DNA from: Flavobacteriales bacterium
Lineage (GTDB): Bacteria; Bacteroidota; Bacteroidia; Flavobacteriales_E; Vicingaceae
Length of the DNA stretch: 51,796 nt
Reading direction: 5' to 3'
Assembly: GCA_002401955.1 (NCBI GenBank)
Contig: NVUQ01000018.1
Coordinates: 1-51,796 of the forward strand
In this document: piece by piece, positions 41,324 to 49,379 of the stretch
How the letters are laid out: every line of letters starts with the position of its first letter
Numbering within the stretch: the first letter of the stretch is position 1
Notes under the pieces: generated by a model
Databases searched by the model: none
Seen by the model: the letters and a program-made list of their open reading frames with translations, nothing else
What the model was told of the DNA's origin: nothing
Program-made: the position numbers and the translations under genes

Positions 41324-44286
41324 TATTCTACAAAAAATAGATCATCAAAAGGAGAATTAATTGGTGCGCCCATGTTTACTGGAGCATTCCATTTATCTTT
41401 TCTGTTATTCCATGTTGCTTTGCAAATATCATAACCTCCCATACTCCCATGTTTTGTAGAACAAAAATAAAGGGTTTGTCCATCGGCAGTAACATAGGGA
41501 TAATCTTCATCACCTGGTGTATTTATCAAACTCCCCATATTAATAGGTTCTGTCCAGGTATTATTAGGAAGTTTACGCATAATAAAAATATCTTTTCCAT
41601 TAGTTCCATCAACACCATAGCTGGAATAGTAGATAAGTGTTTTGGCAGGATTTAAATACATCGTTGGTTTAAAATTTTCTTTTTTATCTTGTCCACTAAC
41701 CATATCTTCTGGAGCCAATAAAAATTTAGACCGTAATTCTAGCGAATTATATATGGTGTGTAAATGTTCCTTCTTAAACTCCTTTTTAGAAATTACTTCT
41801 ATAGGTTTCGGTTCATTCACCAACTTTTTACCAAATTTTGATAAGCCTATTTCGTTTGGAATGTCCTTAATTTCAACTTCTTTTTCTGAAGCAAATTGGC
41901 TGTACTTTTCATATGCTTTTACTGCCCTTTGAAAACGGTAGGCATAATGATTTGTTTTCCCTAACATATAAAACACATCATACGGTGTATTTTTATCTAT
42001 TCCTGCTTTTTCTAAATGGGTTAATGTTTTTTCAAAATCTCTAGAAACACTATACAACGCCTTTCCGTAATAGTAGCTTTGTTTGGCTGTTAAATCAACA
42101 AAAGGGACAACTTTTTCAAATTGTTTTATCGCTTTGATGTATTGCTTATTGATAAAAAATTGTTCGGCACTTGCTATCAATTGTTGTTGTTCGGTATTCG
42201 GCTTTCTAGTTTCGGCATGTAACTGCGGCAATGTTTTTCTCTTTTTAACTGTTTTGTTTTCTACAACAAAATCCTTTTTAGAAAGTTTGTATTCAGGAGC
42301 ATTTTCTACTTCTTGTTTAGTAAAAAAGTTGTCAACTTTTAAAATTTCAAAAGCATCTTCTTTTTTTAAGCGAATGTTTTGACGTAAAGCAAATAATTCT
42401 GTTTGCTCAGGAACAGTAATGTAAGCTGTGTGCTCTTTAAACCCTTCACACTCTAGAACAAACTCATATTTAATCCCTGGCATTAATGCCATTAAAAAAT
42501 TTCCATTATTTGAATTGGTATTATAAATCCCAACTATTTCTTGATTATTCGTATTGTAAACAGCTATCGAAGCCATAAAATTTGGAATAGAGTCTGTTGT
42601 CATAAAATGACCTTTAATAATAGTAAGAGGTAAAGGTGGTTTTGGCATTTTTATTTCATAAAAATTATATCCCCCTGTTGGACTTCTTCTGTTGGAAGAA
42701 AAGTAAGCCATTTCTCCTGTTAAATCTGGCATAAATAATATATCATCATAAGGAGAATTAATAGGGTAACCTACATTTTTTGGTTTCTCCCAAGGTGATG
42801 TTGTAGATTTTCTTTTAGAAACAAAAATATCATAACCACCAATACTGTTGTGTCCTTTAGATGAAAAGTACAACGTTCTCCCATCTAAAGAAACATAAGC
42901 GTAATCTTCATCATAAGTTGTATTAATATTGTCTCCTAACGATTTCGGAATTCCCCATTTATCACCTCCCATTAACATATTTACAAATAAATCTTTTTTG
43001 TTTTTTTCATCTAATCCATAACTTGTTTGAATCATTTCATTTCGTTCGGTTTTAAACATTAACATTTTTTCTTTTTTCTTAGCATCAACAGGAGAAATGA
43101 AAAAAGAGGTTTTTTTAAGTAGTTTATGTGCTACTAGAGCATTTGGATACCCTTTAGGGAGCTTGCCTATATCAAAAGGTGTTTTATTTACAATCTGCAT
43201 ATTCAACTGCTCGGTCATTAGTTTTTTACCATTAATACAGTTTTCAATTAACCGATCAATATTTAGTGTTTCTACCTCCTTTATTGTCGCTTTTGATTTA
43301 AAAGTTTCATAAGCAACTTGGGCTTTCGAAAAATCAGACCATAAGTGATATGATTTGGCCATTAAATAATAAACATCGTAAGGTATTTTATCAAAAGTTG
43401 ATGCCTTTTTTAGAAAAGGTAATGCTCTTAATTTATTTTGGTTGGTATGATATAATGCAACTCCCTTTCGATAATTATAAATGGGGTCGGCATCATCTAA
43501 GCTTAATAATTGAGAATATAACTCAATAACTGCACGATATTCTTTTTTAAAGAAAGCTTTTTCTGCTATTTCAGGTTTTTTGCTTTCCGATAGTGCTTGA
43601 GACTTTATTAGTTCATCAATATTGCCAAAATCAGTTTCTTTTAATCTTCTTCTATCTTGATCAGAAGTGCTTACAAAATCAACATCTGTTGCTTGATATA
43701 ATTCTACATGATGGCTCTCTTCTTCATCTTCATTGTAAACCGTTAATAAAAACAGGGTGGGTTCTTTTTCTTCAATTATCCATGTATTTAAACTAAAACT
43801 AACTTTTTCACCGTCCATTTTTAACAGTATCTTCTGAGAAGATATGTCCTCTAACACATTTGTGCTGGCAAAACTTGGAACCTCAACAACCCTTTTAATT
43901 GGTGCATAACCATAAGCATTAATAACAAATTCATACTTTACGTTTGGGGCTAAAATAACAAGGTAATTTCCTGTTATTGAATTGGTATTATAAATTCCTA
44001 CCAACTCATCATTAGAGATATTATAAACTGCTATTTCAGCCTTACGCATGTGAGCAAACCCTTCTACTTCAAAATTTCCTTTTACTAAACAAGAAGAAAT
44101 TCCACTCTGGTTTGTTCGGGCTTTATACATCGTATAATTTCCTTCGGTATTAAATCTATTTGATACAAAGTAGTAAGCATCACTTTTAACCGAATCTTTT
44201 TTTGTTAAAATAGCAGCCTCACTTTTCTCTTGTATAAAGAAAATACTAACTATTAAACTAAAAAATAAACGATTCATACTCAACAT
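41323..44286 (-). CDS. TPR/PD40 beta-propeller protein with internal tandem duplication
   Basis: 987 residues with an export signal (MNRLFFSLIVSIFFIQ from ATG 44277; ATG 44286 is also possible). Two homologous halves, each in the order: a carboxypeptidase-regulatory-like beta domain (VYNISNDELVGIYNTNS / VYNTNNQEIVGIYNTNS), TPR repeats (FFKKEYRAVIELYSQLL / FFINKQYIKAIKQFEKV), and WD40-like PD40 blades (DGRTLYFSSKGHNSIGGYDIF / DGQTLYFCSTKHGSMGGYDIC, both preceded by DEDYAYV or DEDYPYV). There is no OmpA domain at the C-terminus, unlike many relatives. Envelope scaffold role inferred; it lies between the aminotransferase and omega-amidase genes. Confidence 0.82.
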   Translation of the reverse strand: MLSMNRLFFSLIVSIFFIQEKSEAAILTKKDSVKSDAYYFVSNRFNTEGNYTMYKARTNQSGISSCLVKGNFEVEGFAHMRKAEIAVYNISNDELVGIYNTNSITGNYLVILAPNVKYEFVINAYGYAPIKRVVEVPSFASTNVLEDISSQKILLKMDGEKVSFSLNTWIIEEKEPTLFLLTVYNEDEEESHHVELYQATDVDFVSTSDQDRRRLKETDFGNIDELIKSQALSESKKPEIAEKAFFKKEYRAVIELYSQLLSLDDADPIYNYRKGVALYHTNQNKLRALPFLKKASTFDKIPYDVYYLMAKSYHLWSDFSKAQVAYETFKSKATIKEVETLNIDRLIENCINGKKLMTEQLNMQIVNKTPFDIGKLPKGYPNALVAHKLLKKTSFFISPVDAKKKEKMLMFKTERNEMIQTSYGLDEKNKKDLFVNMLMGGDKWGIPKSLGDNINTTYDEDYAYVSLDGRTLYFSSKGHNSIGGYDIFVSKRKSTTSPWEKPKNVGYPINSPYDDILFMPDLTGEMAYFSSNRRSPTGGYNFYEIKMPKPPLPLTIIKGHFMTTDSIPNFMASIAVYNTNNQEIVGIYNTNSNNGNFLMALMPGIKYEFVLECEGFKEHTAYITVPEQTELFALRQNIRLKKEDAFEILKVDNFFTKQEVENAPEYKLSKKDFVVENKTVKKRKTLPQLHAETRKPNTEQQQLIASAEQFFINKQYIKAIKQFEKVVPFVDLTAKQSYYYGKALYSVSRDFEKTLTHLEKAGIDKNTPYDVFYMLGKTNHYAYRFQRAVKAYEKYSQFASEKEVEIKDIPNEIGLSKFGKKLVNEPKPIEVISKKEFKKEHLHTIYNSLELRSKFLLAPEDMVSGQDKKENFKPTMYLNPAKTLIYYSSYGVDGTNGKDIFIMRKLPNNTWTEPINMGSLINTPGDEDYPYVTADGQTLYFCSTKHGSMGGYDICKATWNNRKDKWNAPVNMGAPINSPFDDLFFVE

Positions 44287-44344
44287 TTAGAGGATGAAAT
44301 TAACAATTTTTAAAGGATTTTTTTACAGGAAATTTATGATTTAT

Positions 44345-45502
44345 TTAAACTCTGTTTAAAATTTCTGCAGCTTGTTCTAAAGTTTCTTCTTTTTTAGCGA
44401 CACAAAAACGAAGTATTTTTTCATCTACTTTTTGATGATAAAAAACTGAAACGGGAATAGAAGCAACCTTATGTTTTTCAGTCAATTCAATAGCAAAATC
44501 GGTGTCTGACTTATCGGTTATTCCTTTGTAACTTAGTAGTTGAAAATAGGTGCCTGAAGAGGGTAAAATCTCAAAACGAGAATCTTTTACTAAAGCAGTA
44601 AATAAGTCTCTTTTTTCTTGATAGAAATCATTTAACCTTAAATAATTAGTTTCATTTTTAAGATATTCTGCTAGGCCATATTGAATTGGGGTATTAGCAG
44701 AAAAAACAATGAACTGATGTGCTTTTCTAAACTCTACCATTAGGTTTTTAGGAGCTAAACAATACCCCATTTTCCAACCTGTATTATGAAATGTTTTTCC
44801 GAAAGAAGAAATGATAAATGAACGCTCTGCTAATCCTGGATATTTAGAAACACTTTGATGTTGTTTGCCATCAAAAATTATGTGTTCATACACTTCATCA
44901 CTAATCAACAAAATATCAGTATCAGAAACAATTTTTTCTAATGCTAACATGTCTTCATCCTCCAACACTGTTCCTGTTGGATTATGAGGTGTATTAATGA
45001 TAATCATCTTAGTTCGTTGATTAATCAATTTTTTAACCTGCTCCCAGTTTATTTTATAATCTGGAGCATGCATTTGAACAAAAACTGTTCTGCCACCATT
45101 TAGTTCAATTGCTGGTTCGTAACAATCGTAAGCAGGGGTAAAAATAATTACTTCATCATCTTCTGTAATTGTTGCCGCTATTGCGGTATAAATTGCTTGA
45201 GTTGCTCCTGAAGTAATTGTAATTTCTGTTTCTGGATGATAAATTGCTCCGTAAAGTTTTTCTGTTTTTACAGCAATTTGCTCTCTTAAAGCCATTATTC
45301 CAGGCATTGGAGCATATTGATTTAATCCTTTTTTCATGGCATCATTAACCAAGCCTGTCAATTCTTCAGAACTTTCAAAATCCGGAAATCCTTGCGACAA
45401 GTTTATTGCTTGATTCTCCTGTGCCAATTGGCTCATAACCGTAAAAATAGTAGTTCCTACCTTCGGTAATTTTGATTTTATTGTACTTGGATATTCTGGC
45501 AT
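44345..45502 (-). CDS. Methionine/glutamine-type aminotransferase (YbdL/KAT-like)
   Basis: 385 residues from the ATG at 45502 (MPEYPSTIKSKLPKVGTTIF); a longer TTG- or ATG-started form is not supported, since it would run into the promoter. Class I PLP aminotransferase: NLSQGFPDF, SGATQAIYTAI, NTPHNPTG, ISDEVYEH, SSFGKTFHNTGWKMGY with the PLP lysine. Closest in motif to E. coli methionine aminotransferase YbdL and kynurenine/glutamine transaminase K. Together with the omega-amidase in the same unit it fits the glutamine transaminase/omega-amidase route used in methionine salvage. Confidence 0.92.
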   Translation of the reverse strand: MPEYPSTIKSKLPKVGTTIFTVMSQLAQENQAINLSQGFPDFESSEELTGLVNDAMKKGLNQYAPMPGIMALREQIAVKTEKLYGAIYHPETEITITSGATQAIYTAIAATITEDDEVIIFTPAYDCYEPAIELNGGRTVFVQMHAPDYKINWEQVKKLINQRTKMIIINTPHNPTGTVLEDEDMLALEKIVSDTDILLISDEVYEHIIFDGKQHQSVSKYPGLAERSFIISSFGKTFHNTGWKMGYCLAPKNLMVEFRKAHQFIVFSANTPIQYGLAEYLKNETNYLRLNDFYQEKRDLFTALVKDSRFEILPSSGTYFQLLSYKGITDKSDTDFAIELTEKHKVASIPVSVFYHQKVDEKILRFCVAKKEETLEQAAEILNRV

Positions 45503-45520
45503 AAACCTTTTTAAGGAGGA

Positions 45521-45528
45521 CAAAAGTA
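45521..45528 (-). promoter_or_regulatory. Aminotransferase -7 element (TACTTTTG)
   Basis: Exact TAnnTTTG on the minus strand, 18 nt upstream of the ATG at 45502. Confidence 0.5.
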
Positions 45529-45562
45529 ACAAAAGTGTTGCTTGTTTTTGTTATATATCTTA

Positions 45563-45600
45563 CAAAAAAATGGCTGCCCTACTACAAACAGCCATTAATC
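45563..45600 (-). terminator. Terminator, conserved copy A
   Basis: Minus strand ATGGCTG / CAGCCAT (45589-45595 and 45570-45576) with loop TTTGTAGTAGGG, then seven T. Nearly identical, loop included, to the one at 49298-49323. Confidence 0.8.
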
Positions 45601-45662
45601 ACCTTTTAAGAAAATTACTTAAAAAAACCTAAAAGGATATTTGTAAAAAACTATATACTACA

Positions 45663-45908
45663 TTAATGATGTTGTATTGTTACTGGAAATTTATTTGAAC
45701 GACATAATATTCTATTAAAAAACATCAAAGCTCTTTCATCAACTTTGTATGTTTTGTCTAACGTTATAACTAATGAGCTAGCTTTATTCTGCTCAATTAT
45801 TCGCCTTGCTTTTCTAACTAAGGTTTTAACAGTTATTAAATTTACTGATTCGCTTTTAGAAATATGTAAACTAACGGTGTTGTTGTTGTTATAATTTAAA
45901 CTTATCAT
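45663..45908 (-). CDS. Small protein of unknown function sharing the LamG-locus operator
   Basis: 81 residues. A short polar start (NYNNNNTVSLHISKSES) is followed by a helix rich in Arg/Lys (VKTLVRKARRIIEQNK), then a strand-turn-helix SLVITLDKTYKVDERALMFF that loosely recalls a STAS-type alpha/beta unit. No signal peptide. Upstream it has GATATTTG (45931-45938) as -7 and a perfect TTCACGG-N4-CCGTGAA palindrome 21 nt further up; a strong terminator follows. This regulatory setting favours a real gene, despite its small size. Confidence 0.6.
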   Translation of the reverse strand: MISLNYNNNNTVSLHISKSESVNLITVKTLVRKARRIIEQNKASSLVITLDKTYKVDERALMFFNRILCRSNKFPVTIQHH

Positions 45909-45930
45909 TAATAATTATTAAAATTCGTGT

Positions 45931-45938
45931 CAAATATC
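45931..45938 (-). promoter_or_regulatory. -7 element of the small gene (GATATTTG)
   Basis: One base off TAnnTTTG, 22 nt before the ATG at 45908 and exactly 21 nt downstream of the palindrome 45960-45977. Confidence 0.45.
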
Positions 45939-45959
45939 AAGCTAATCTAAAAAATATGC

Positions 45960-45977
45960 TTCACGGATATCCGTGAA
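45960..45977. promoter_or_regulatory. Palindromic operator candidate 1
   Basis: TTCACGGATATCCGTGAA, a perfect 18-bp palindrome (TTCACGG-ATAT-CCGTGAA). Lies where a -33 element would be for the 81-residue gene, and 16 nt after the LamG gene stop. Confidence 0.6.
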
Positions 45978-45993
45978 AAAACTTAAAAGCAGC

Positions 45994-47007
45994 TTATTTT
46001 ACTTTAATTAGTCTTTCTATTGTTTGTATTTCTTCATTAAACAGCTTAATAAAGTAAGTTCCTGTAGGAATGTCTTTGTCTAAAAATATTTCGATTACAT
46101 CATCTTCTATTATCTGAGTATACACTTGTCTGCCTAAATAATCCATCACCTCTACTGTAATGGGGTAAGATATGTTTTCTGAGAATTGTAAAGAAAGTTT
46201 ATTTTCGAAGGGGTTTGGATAAATATCAACACTATTATCATTGTTTGCTTCAGTAATTGAAGTTGAAATTGTTAAACAGGTAAATCCAGTCACCCAACTC
46301 TGATTGATGTCCATCAATGTCATTGTTCCGTTATTAGCGTTGGAAGTAACATCATATACAATACTTGATCCTGAGCCTGTCTCGAATTGATATAGTGCTA
46401 CCAATCCATTTTCGGTACCCGCTAAACAACTATCTTTATTGTCATTTATTTCAGTTACTGATAAAGCACGACTCCATAATCTTACATTATCAATTTCTCC
46501 TTTATGATAATAATCTTCTTCATCAGCACCTACATAAAAAGTTCCACCCGAAAAAATGTTAAGATTCGGGACTGTCATCGTAGTTTCTAAAACTCCGTCA
46601 ACATATAACATCGCAGTTGGTGAGGCTGAGCTTGCATTGATAACAGTTCCTGAGATATGGTGCCATTGTCCATCATCTACTAATGTAGTTCCTGTTACAT
46701 AATAACCATCCCCTACTGTAGCTGCATCTCCTAAAAACAATGTTGCATAACCAAAATCATCAACACCTAACCAATAACCCTCATAAAAACCGAATAAATC
46801 TACTGTTGTATTGTTTACAAGTGGGTAATAATCTAAAACAGTCGTTGTTTTTACTTTTGCTTCAACTGTTATATCTCCAGATTGAGCAAATATTGATATA
46901 TTTCCAAAGTCCAAATAATCATCCACTCCGTCAAAAGTCAGAGCCGTTTGTGCATTTAGTGATGTGATTAAAACACTTGATAAAATTATTGTGTAAAGTT
47001 TTTTCAT
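45994..47007 (-). CDS. Secreted LamG-domain protein with T9SS sorting domain
   Basis: 337 residues: signal peptide (MKKLYTIILSSVLITSLNA), a LamG/concanavalin-like jelly-roll (about 20-245) with LTFDGVDDYLDFG, DDGQWHHISGTV, LYVDGVLETTM, FYVGADEEDYYHKGEIDNVRLW and ALYQFETGSG, and a T9SS sorting domain (VDIYPNPFENKLSLQF ... GTYFIKLFNEE). The LamG module probably binds a glycan or protein at the cell surface. Divergent from the LamG-sensor regulator at 47209; promoter holds a -7 box (CACTTTTG) with an operator-like palindrome 21 nt upstream. Confidence 0.9.
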   Translation of the reverse strand: MKKLYTIILSSVLITSLNAQTALTFDGVDDYLDFGNISIFAQSGDITVEAKVKTTTVLDYYPLVNNTTVDLFGFYEGYWLGVDDFGYATLFLGDAATVGDGYYVTGTTLVDDGQWHHISGTVINASSASPTAMLYVDGVLETTMTVPNLNIFSGGTFYVGADEEDYYHKGEIDNVRLWSRALSVTEINDNKDSCLAGTENGLVALYQFETGSGSSIVYDVTSNANNGTMTLMDINQSWVTGFTCLTISTSITEANNDNSVDIYPNPFENKLSLQFSENISYPITVEVMDYLGRQVYTQIIEDDVIEIFLDKDIPTGTYFIKLFNEEIQTIERLIKVK

Positions 47008-47034
47008 AATACTATTTTTTCATTTTTGTTTCGA

Positions 47035-47042
47035 CAAAAGTG
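47035..47042 (-). promoter_or_regulatory. -7 element of the secreted LamG gene (CACTTTTG)
   Basis: One base off TAnnTTTG, 27 nt before the ATG at 47007 and 21 nt downstream of the palindrome at 47064. Confidence 0.45.
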
Positions 47043-47063
47043 CCAAACATTACAACATTTAAT

Positions 47064-47081
47064 TTCACGGACATAAGTGAT
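47064..47081. promoter_or_regulatory. Palindromic operator candidate 2 (one good half-site)
   Basis: TTCACGGACATAAGTGAT: the half nearest the LamG promoter is the full TTCACGG, while the far half is degenerate (AAGTGAT instead of CCGTGAA). Confidence 0.5.
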
Positions 47082-47101
47082 TTAAAAATAAATATGTCAA
47101 T

Positions 47102-47119
47102 TTCACGGTCAGCCGTGAA
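47102..47119. promoter_or_regulatory. Palindromic operator candidate 3
   Basis: TTCACGGTCAGCCGTGAA: arms TTCACGG (47102-47108) and CCGTGAA (47113-47119). Lies 52 nt upstream of the regulator -7 box and 38 nt from candidate 2 (start to start). Confidence 0.6.
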
Positions 47120-47171
47120 AAAAACAGATTAAAAAGGGGTTAAAACATGATATTTTTGATTTTTCAACATG

Positions 47172-47179
47172 TATATTTG
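47172..47179 (+). promoter_or_regulatory. -7 element of the LamG regulator gene (TATATTTG)
   Basis: Exact TAnnTTTG, 29 nt before the ATG at 47209. No -33 TTG at normal spacing. Confidence 0.5.
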
Positions 47180-47208
47180 AGACTCAATTTTAAAAATTGA
47201 TCGATACT

Positions 47209-49278
47209 ATGAAGAAATTTCTTTTCTTATTGTTTTTTCCAGTACTTGGGTTTTCTCAAAATGGACCAGCAGGGATAGGTAGTTCTAGTGGTAATTCTCC
47301 TTTAGCTCTATGGCTAAATGCCAACACTATAGTTCAGGATAGTGGGACCCATATAAGTTTTTGGATGGATCACTCAGGAAAAAATAATCACGCATTATTA
47401 GAGGCTGGTATAGGAGCCGCATTTTTAGGGAATGAGATCAACCAGCAATCCACAATTATGTTTGATCCTAGATGGGCTTCAAATTTCATTATTCGTTCCA
47501 ACAAAGATATTTCTAGTGATAATATTTCATTGTTCGTGGTTGGAAAAATTAATGAGAAAAATCCACCATGGGCTGGTTTTATTCTTAAAAATTCAGGGAG
47601 TGAATGGGATGATGGATATGGAATATCTGCTAATAACGACAAACAAGAGTTGATTGGGTACACTACACACTTTGAAAAATTTGGCATCAAATCTCCATTT
47701 AAGTGGGGAGAATATATGCTTATGAGTTTACATCATAATGCTAAAAATATAGAGTTTTTTAAGAATGGTTTACGACAAGGAATTAATCCAAATATTGGCC
47801 CGATTAAACAGAACAATTCATCTTTAGTAATTGGCTGGACTGGGGAATATTTGGATGGTGAGATTGCGGAAGTTATTCTATACAACAAGGCAATTTCACT
47901 TATAGAACGAAGACTAATTTGTAATTACCTTTCTTCAAAATATAGTATCCCTTTAGAAGAAGGAGATCTTTATGCTTATGATAGTTCCGAAATGGGAGAT
48001 TTTGATTACAATTTAGCAGGAATTGGCAGGGCTGAAGACGGCAGCGAGCAATTAACCAGTAAAGGATCAGGAATATTGAAGATCAAAGCTTCAACTCTTG
48101 ATTTAAATAAGTACTTATTATGGGCGAATAATGAAACCCCCATTTCTGAATTGAACACCAAAGACTTGCCAAGTGGGGTTGAAATTAGATTAGCTAGGCA
48201 ATGGAGAGCTTCTGAAATTGATAATACTGGTCATCCCGTTGATGTTGGCTTTGTGGATCTTCATTTCGATTTAAGTGATTTTGGATCATTGGATGGTCAT
48301 TCTGTTGTTTTGTTAATTGATCAAAATAAGGATGGATATTTTAACAATGACCTTCCCATCGAAGGAGGGAAAATAACTCCTGAGAATACAATTATTTTTA
48401 AGGATGTAATTGGAATTTCGGATGGAGTAAGATTTACCTTAGGCTCAAAAAATAAGTCTAATGCTAGCTTACGCCCTTTACTTGTTAACTTTAATTTAGA
48501 AATTATAGATAGCACCGTAAACATAAACTGGGAACTTTCTAGCCTTTCAGGAATCAGTTCATTAATACTTCAAAAAACATATAATGCTATTGATTTTGTA
48601 ACCGTTGAATCTATTGGGGTTGTTACCAAATCGAAGAAAAAATTCGAAAAGATAGATTTGAATCCAAGTAAAGATTATTCTGTGTATAGATTATTAAAAA
48701 TTACAACTAAAGGAGATACAATTGAATTGGGAAAAACAGGAATGGACTATAATCTTTTAATGGACAAATATATTAATAGGTTACAAGAAGAGGAACGCCT
48801 ATTATTGGAAAAAACCATAACTGAGGGTAAAGCCAAAACCATCAAAGAAAGACTAACCTATGTTGGTGTATTTCTGATGTTTTTAATTCTCTTAACTATC
48901 TATTTAAAAAGAAGGTCTTCCAAAATTAAATTAGAAACAGAGGGGCTATTGAAAGAAATTGAACTGCTTAAAACAGGAAAAGAAAATAGAACTGCCCTAG
49001 AATTTGACCCACAATCAGAATTAAAATTGGACAAGAAAAAACTCCAACAAACGGTTAATGGTAAACTAAATGATTCTGACTGGAATATATTAAACATTGT
49101 GTTTAAAGATCCTTTGATTGTTAACAAAGAACTAGCACGACAGGTTAATTTGAGTTTAGAGGGTACTAGCTCTTCTCTTCGGAAAATGTATCGATTATTT
49201 GAACTTAACGATTCTAAGAATAAGAAATTAGCCTTGGTAATGGAGGTAGCAAAAATTTCTTCCGGCAATATAGGTTAA
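47209..49278 (+). CDS. Membrane-spanning one-component regulator: LamG sensor, TM helix, HTH
   Basis: 689 residues from the ATG at 47209 (MKKFLFLLFFPVLGFSQ signal peptide). Extracytoplasmic part: LamG-like domain (about 25-245; LALWLNANTIVQDSG, DHSGKNNHALLEA, GEIAEVILYNKAIS), then a beta-rich DUF8202-like segment (about 245-420; GIGRAEDGSEQLTSKGSG, LARQWRASEID, DQNKDGYF). One transmembrane helix (about 550-567; YVGVFLMFLILLTIYL), a basic stop (KRRSS), a coiled-coil linker, and a cytoplasmic winged/LuxR-like helix-turn-helix (about 621-685; SDWNILNIVFKDPLIVNKELARQVNLS...SLRKMYRLF). It can therefore sense an outer ligand and bind DNA directly. Divergent from a secreted LamG gene, with shared palindromes between them. 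Confidence 0.82.
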   Translation: MKKFLFLLFFPVLGFSQNGPAGIGSSSGNSPLALWLNANTIVQDSGTHISFWMDHSGKNNHALLEAGIGAAFLGNEINQQSTIMFDPRWASNFIIRSNKDISSDNISLFVVGKINEKNPPWAGFILKNSGSEWDDGYGISANNDKQELIGYTTHFEKFGIKSPFKWGEYMLMSLHHNAKNIEFFKNGLRQGINPNIGPIKQNNSSLVIGWTGEYLDGEIAEVILYNKAISLIERRLICNYLSSKYSIPLEEGDLYAYDSSEMGDFDYNLAGIGRAEDGSEQLTSKGSGILKIKASTLDLNKYLLWANNETPISELNTKDLPSGVEIRLARQWRASEIDNTGHPVDVGFVDLHFDLSDFGSLDGHSVVLLIDQNKDGYFNNDLPIEGGKITPENTIIFKDVIGISDGVRFTLGSKNKSNASLRPLLVNFNLEIIDSTVNINWELSSLSGISSLILQKTYNAIDFVTVESIGVVTKSKKKFEKIDLNPSKDYSVYRLLKITTKGDTIELGKTGMDYNLLMDKYINRLQEEERLLLEKTITEGKAKTIKERLTYVGVFLMFLILLTIYLKRRSSKIKLETEGLLKEIELLKTGKENRTALEFDPQSELKLDKKKLQQTVNGKLNDSDWNILNIVFKDPLIVNKELARQVNLSLEGTSSSLRKMYRLFELNDSKNKKLALVMEVAKISSGNIG

Positions 49279-49289
49279 TCATTTTATGG

Positions 49290-49323
49290 TATAAAAAATG
49301 GCTGCCCTACCACAAACAGCCAT
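49290..49323 (-). terminator. Terminator, conserved copy B
   Basis: Minus strand ATGGCTG (49317-49323), loop TTTGTGGTAGGG, CAGCCAT (49298-49304), then a T run. Downstream of the large T9SS gene and also useful to the convergent regulator gene. Upstream bases CTTAAAAGATAATTA resemble those of copy A. Confidence 0.8.
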
Positions 49324-49379
49324 TAATTATCTTTTAAGTCTTTTTAAATTAAAGGTTAAAAGAATATCATATTTAAGTG

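Noticed and set aside
41642..42382. Plus-strand open frames of about 100 codons inside the TPR/PD40 gene
   Set aside because: They are antisense to a clearly coding gene, are rich in Ser/Phe/Cys as expected of shadow frames, and have no start context.
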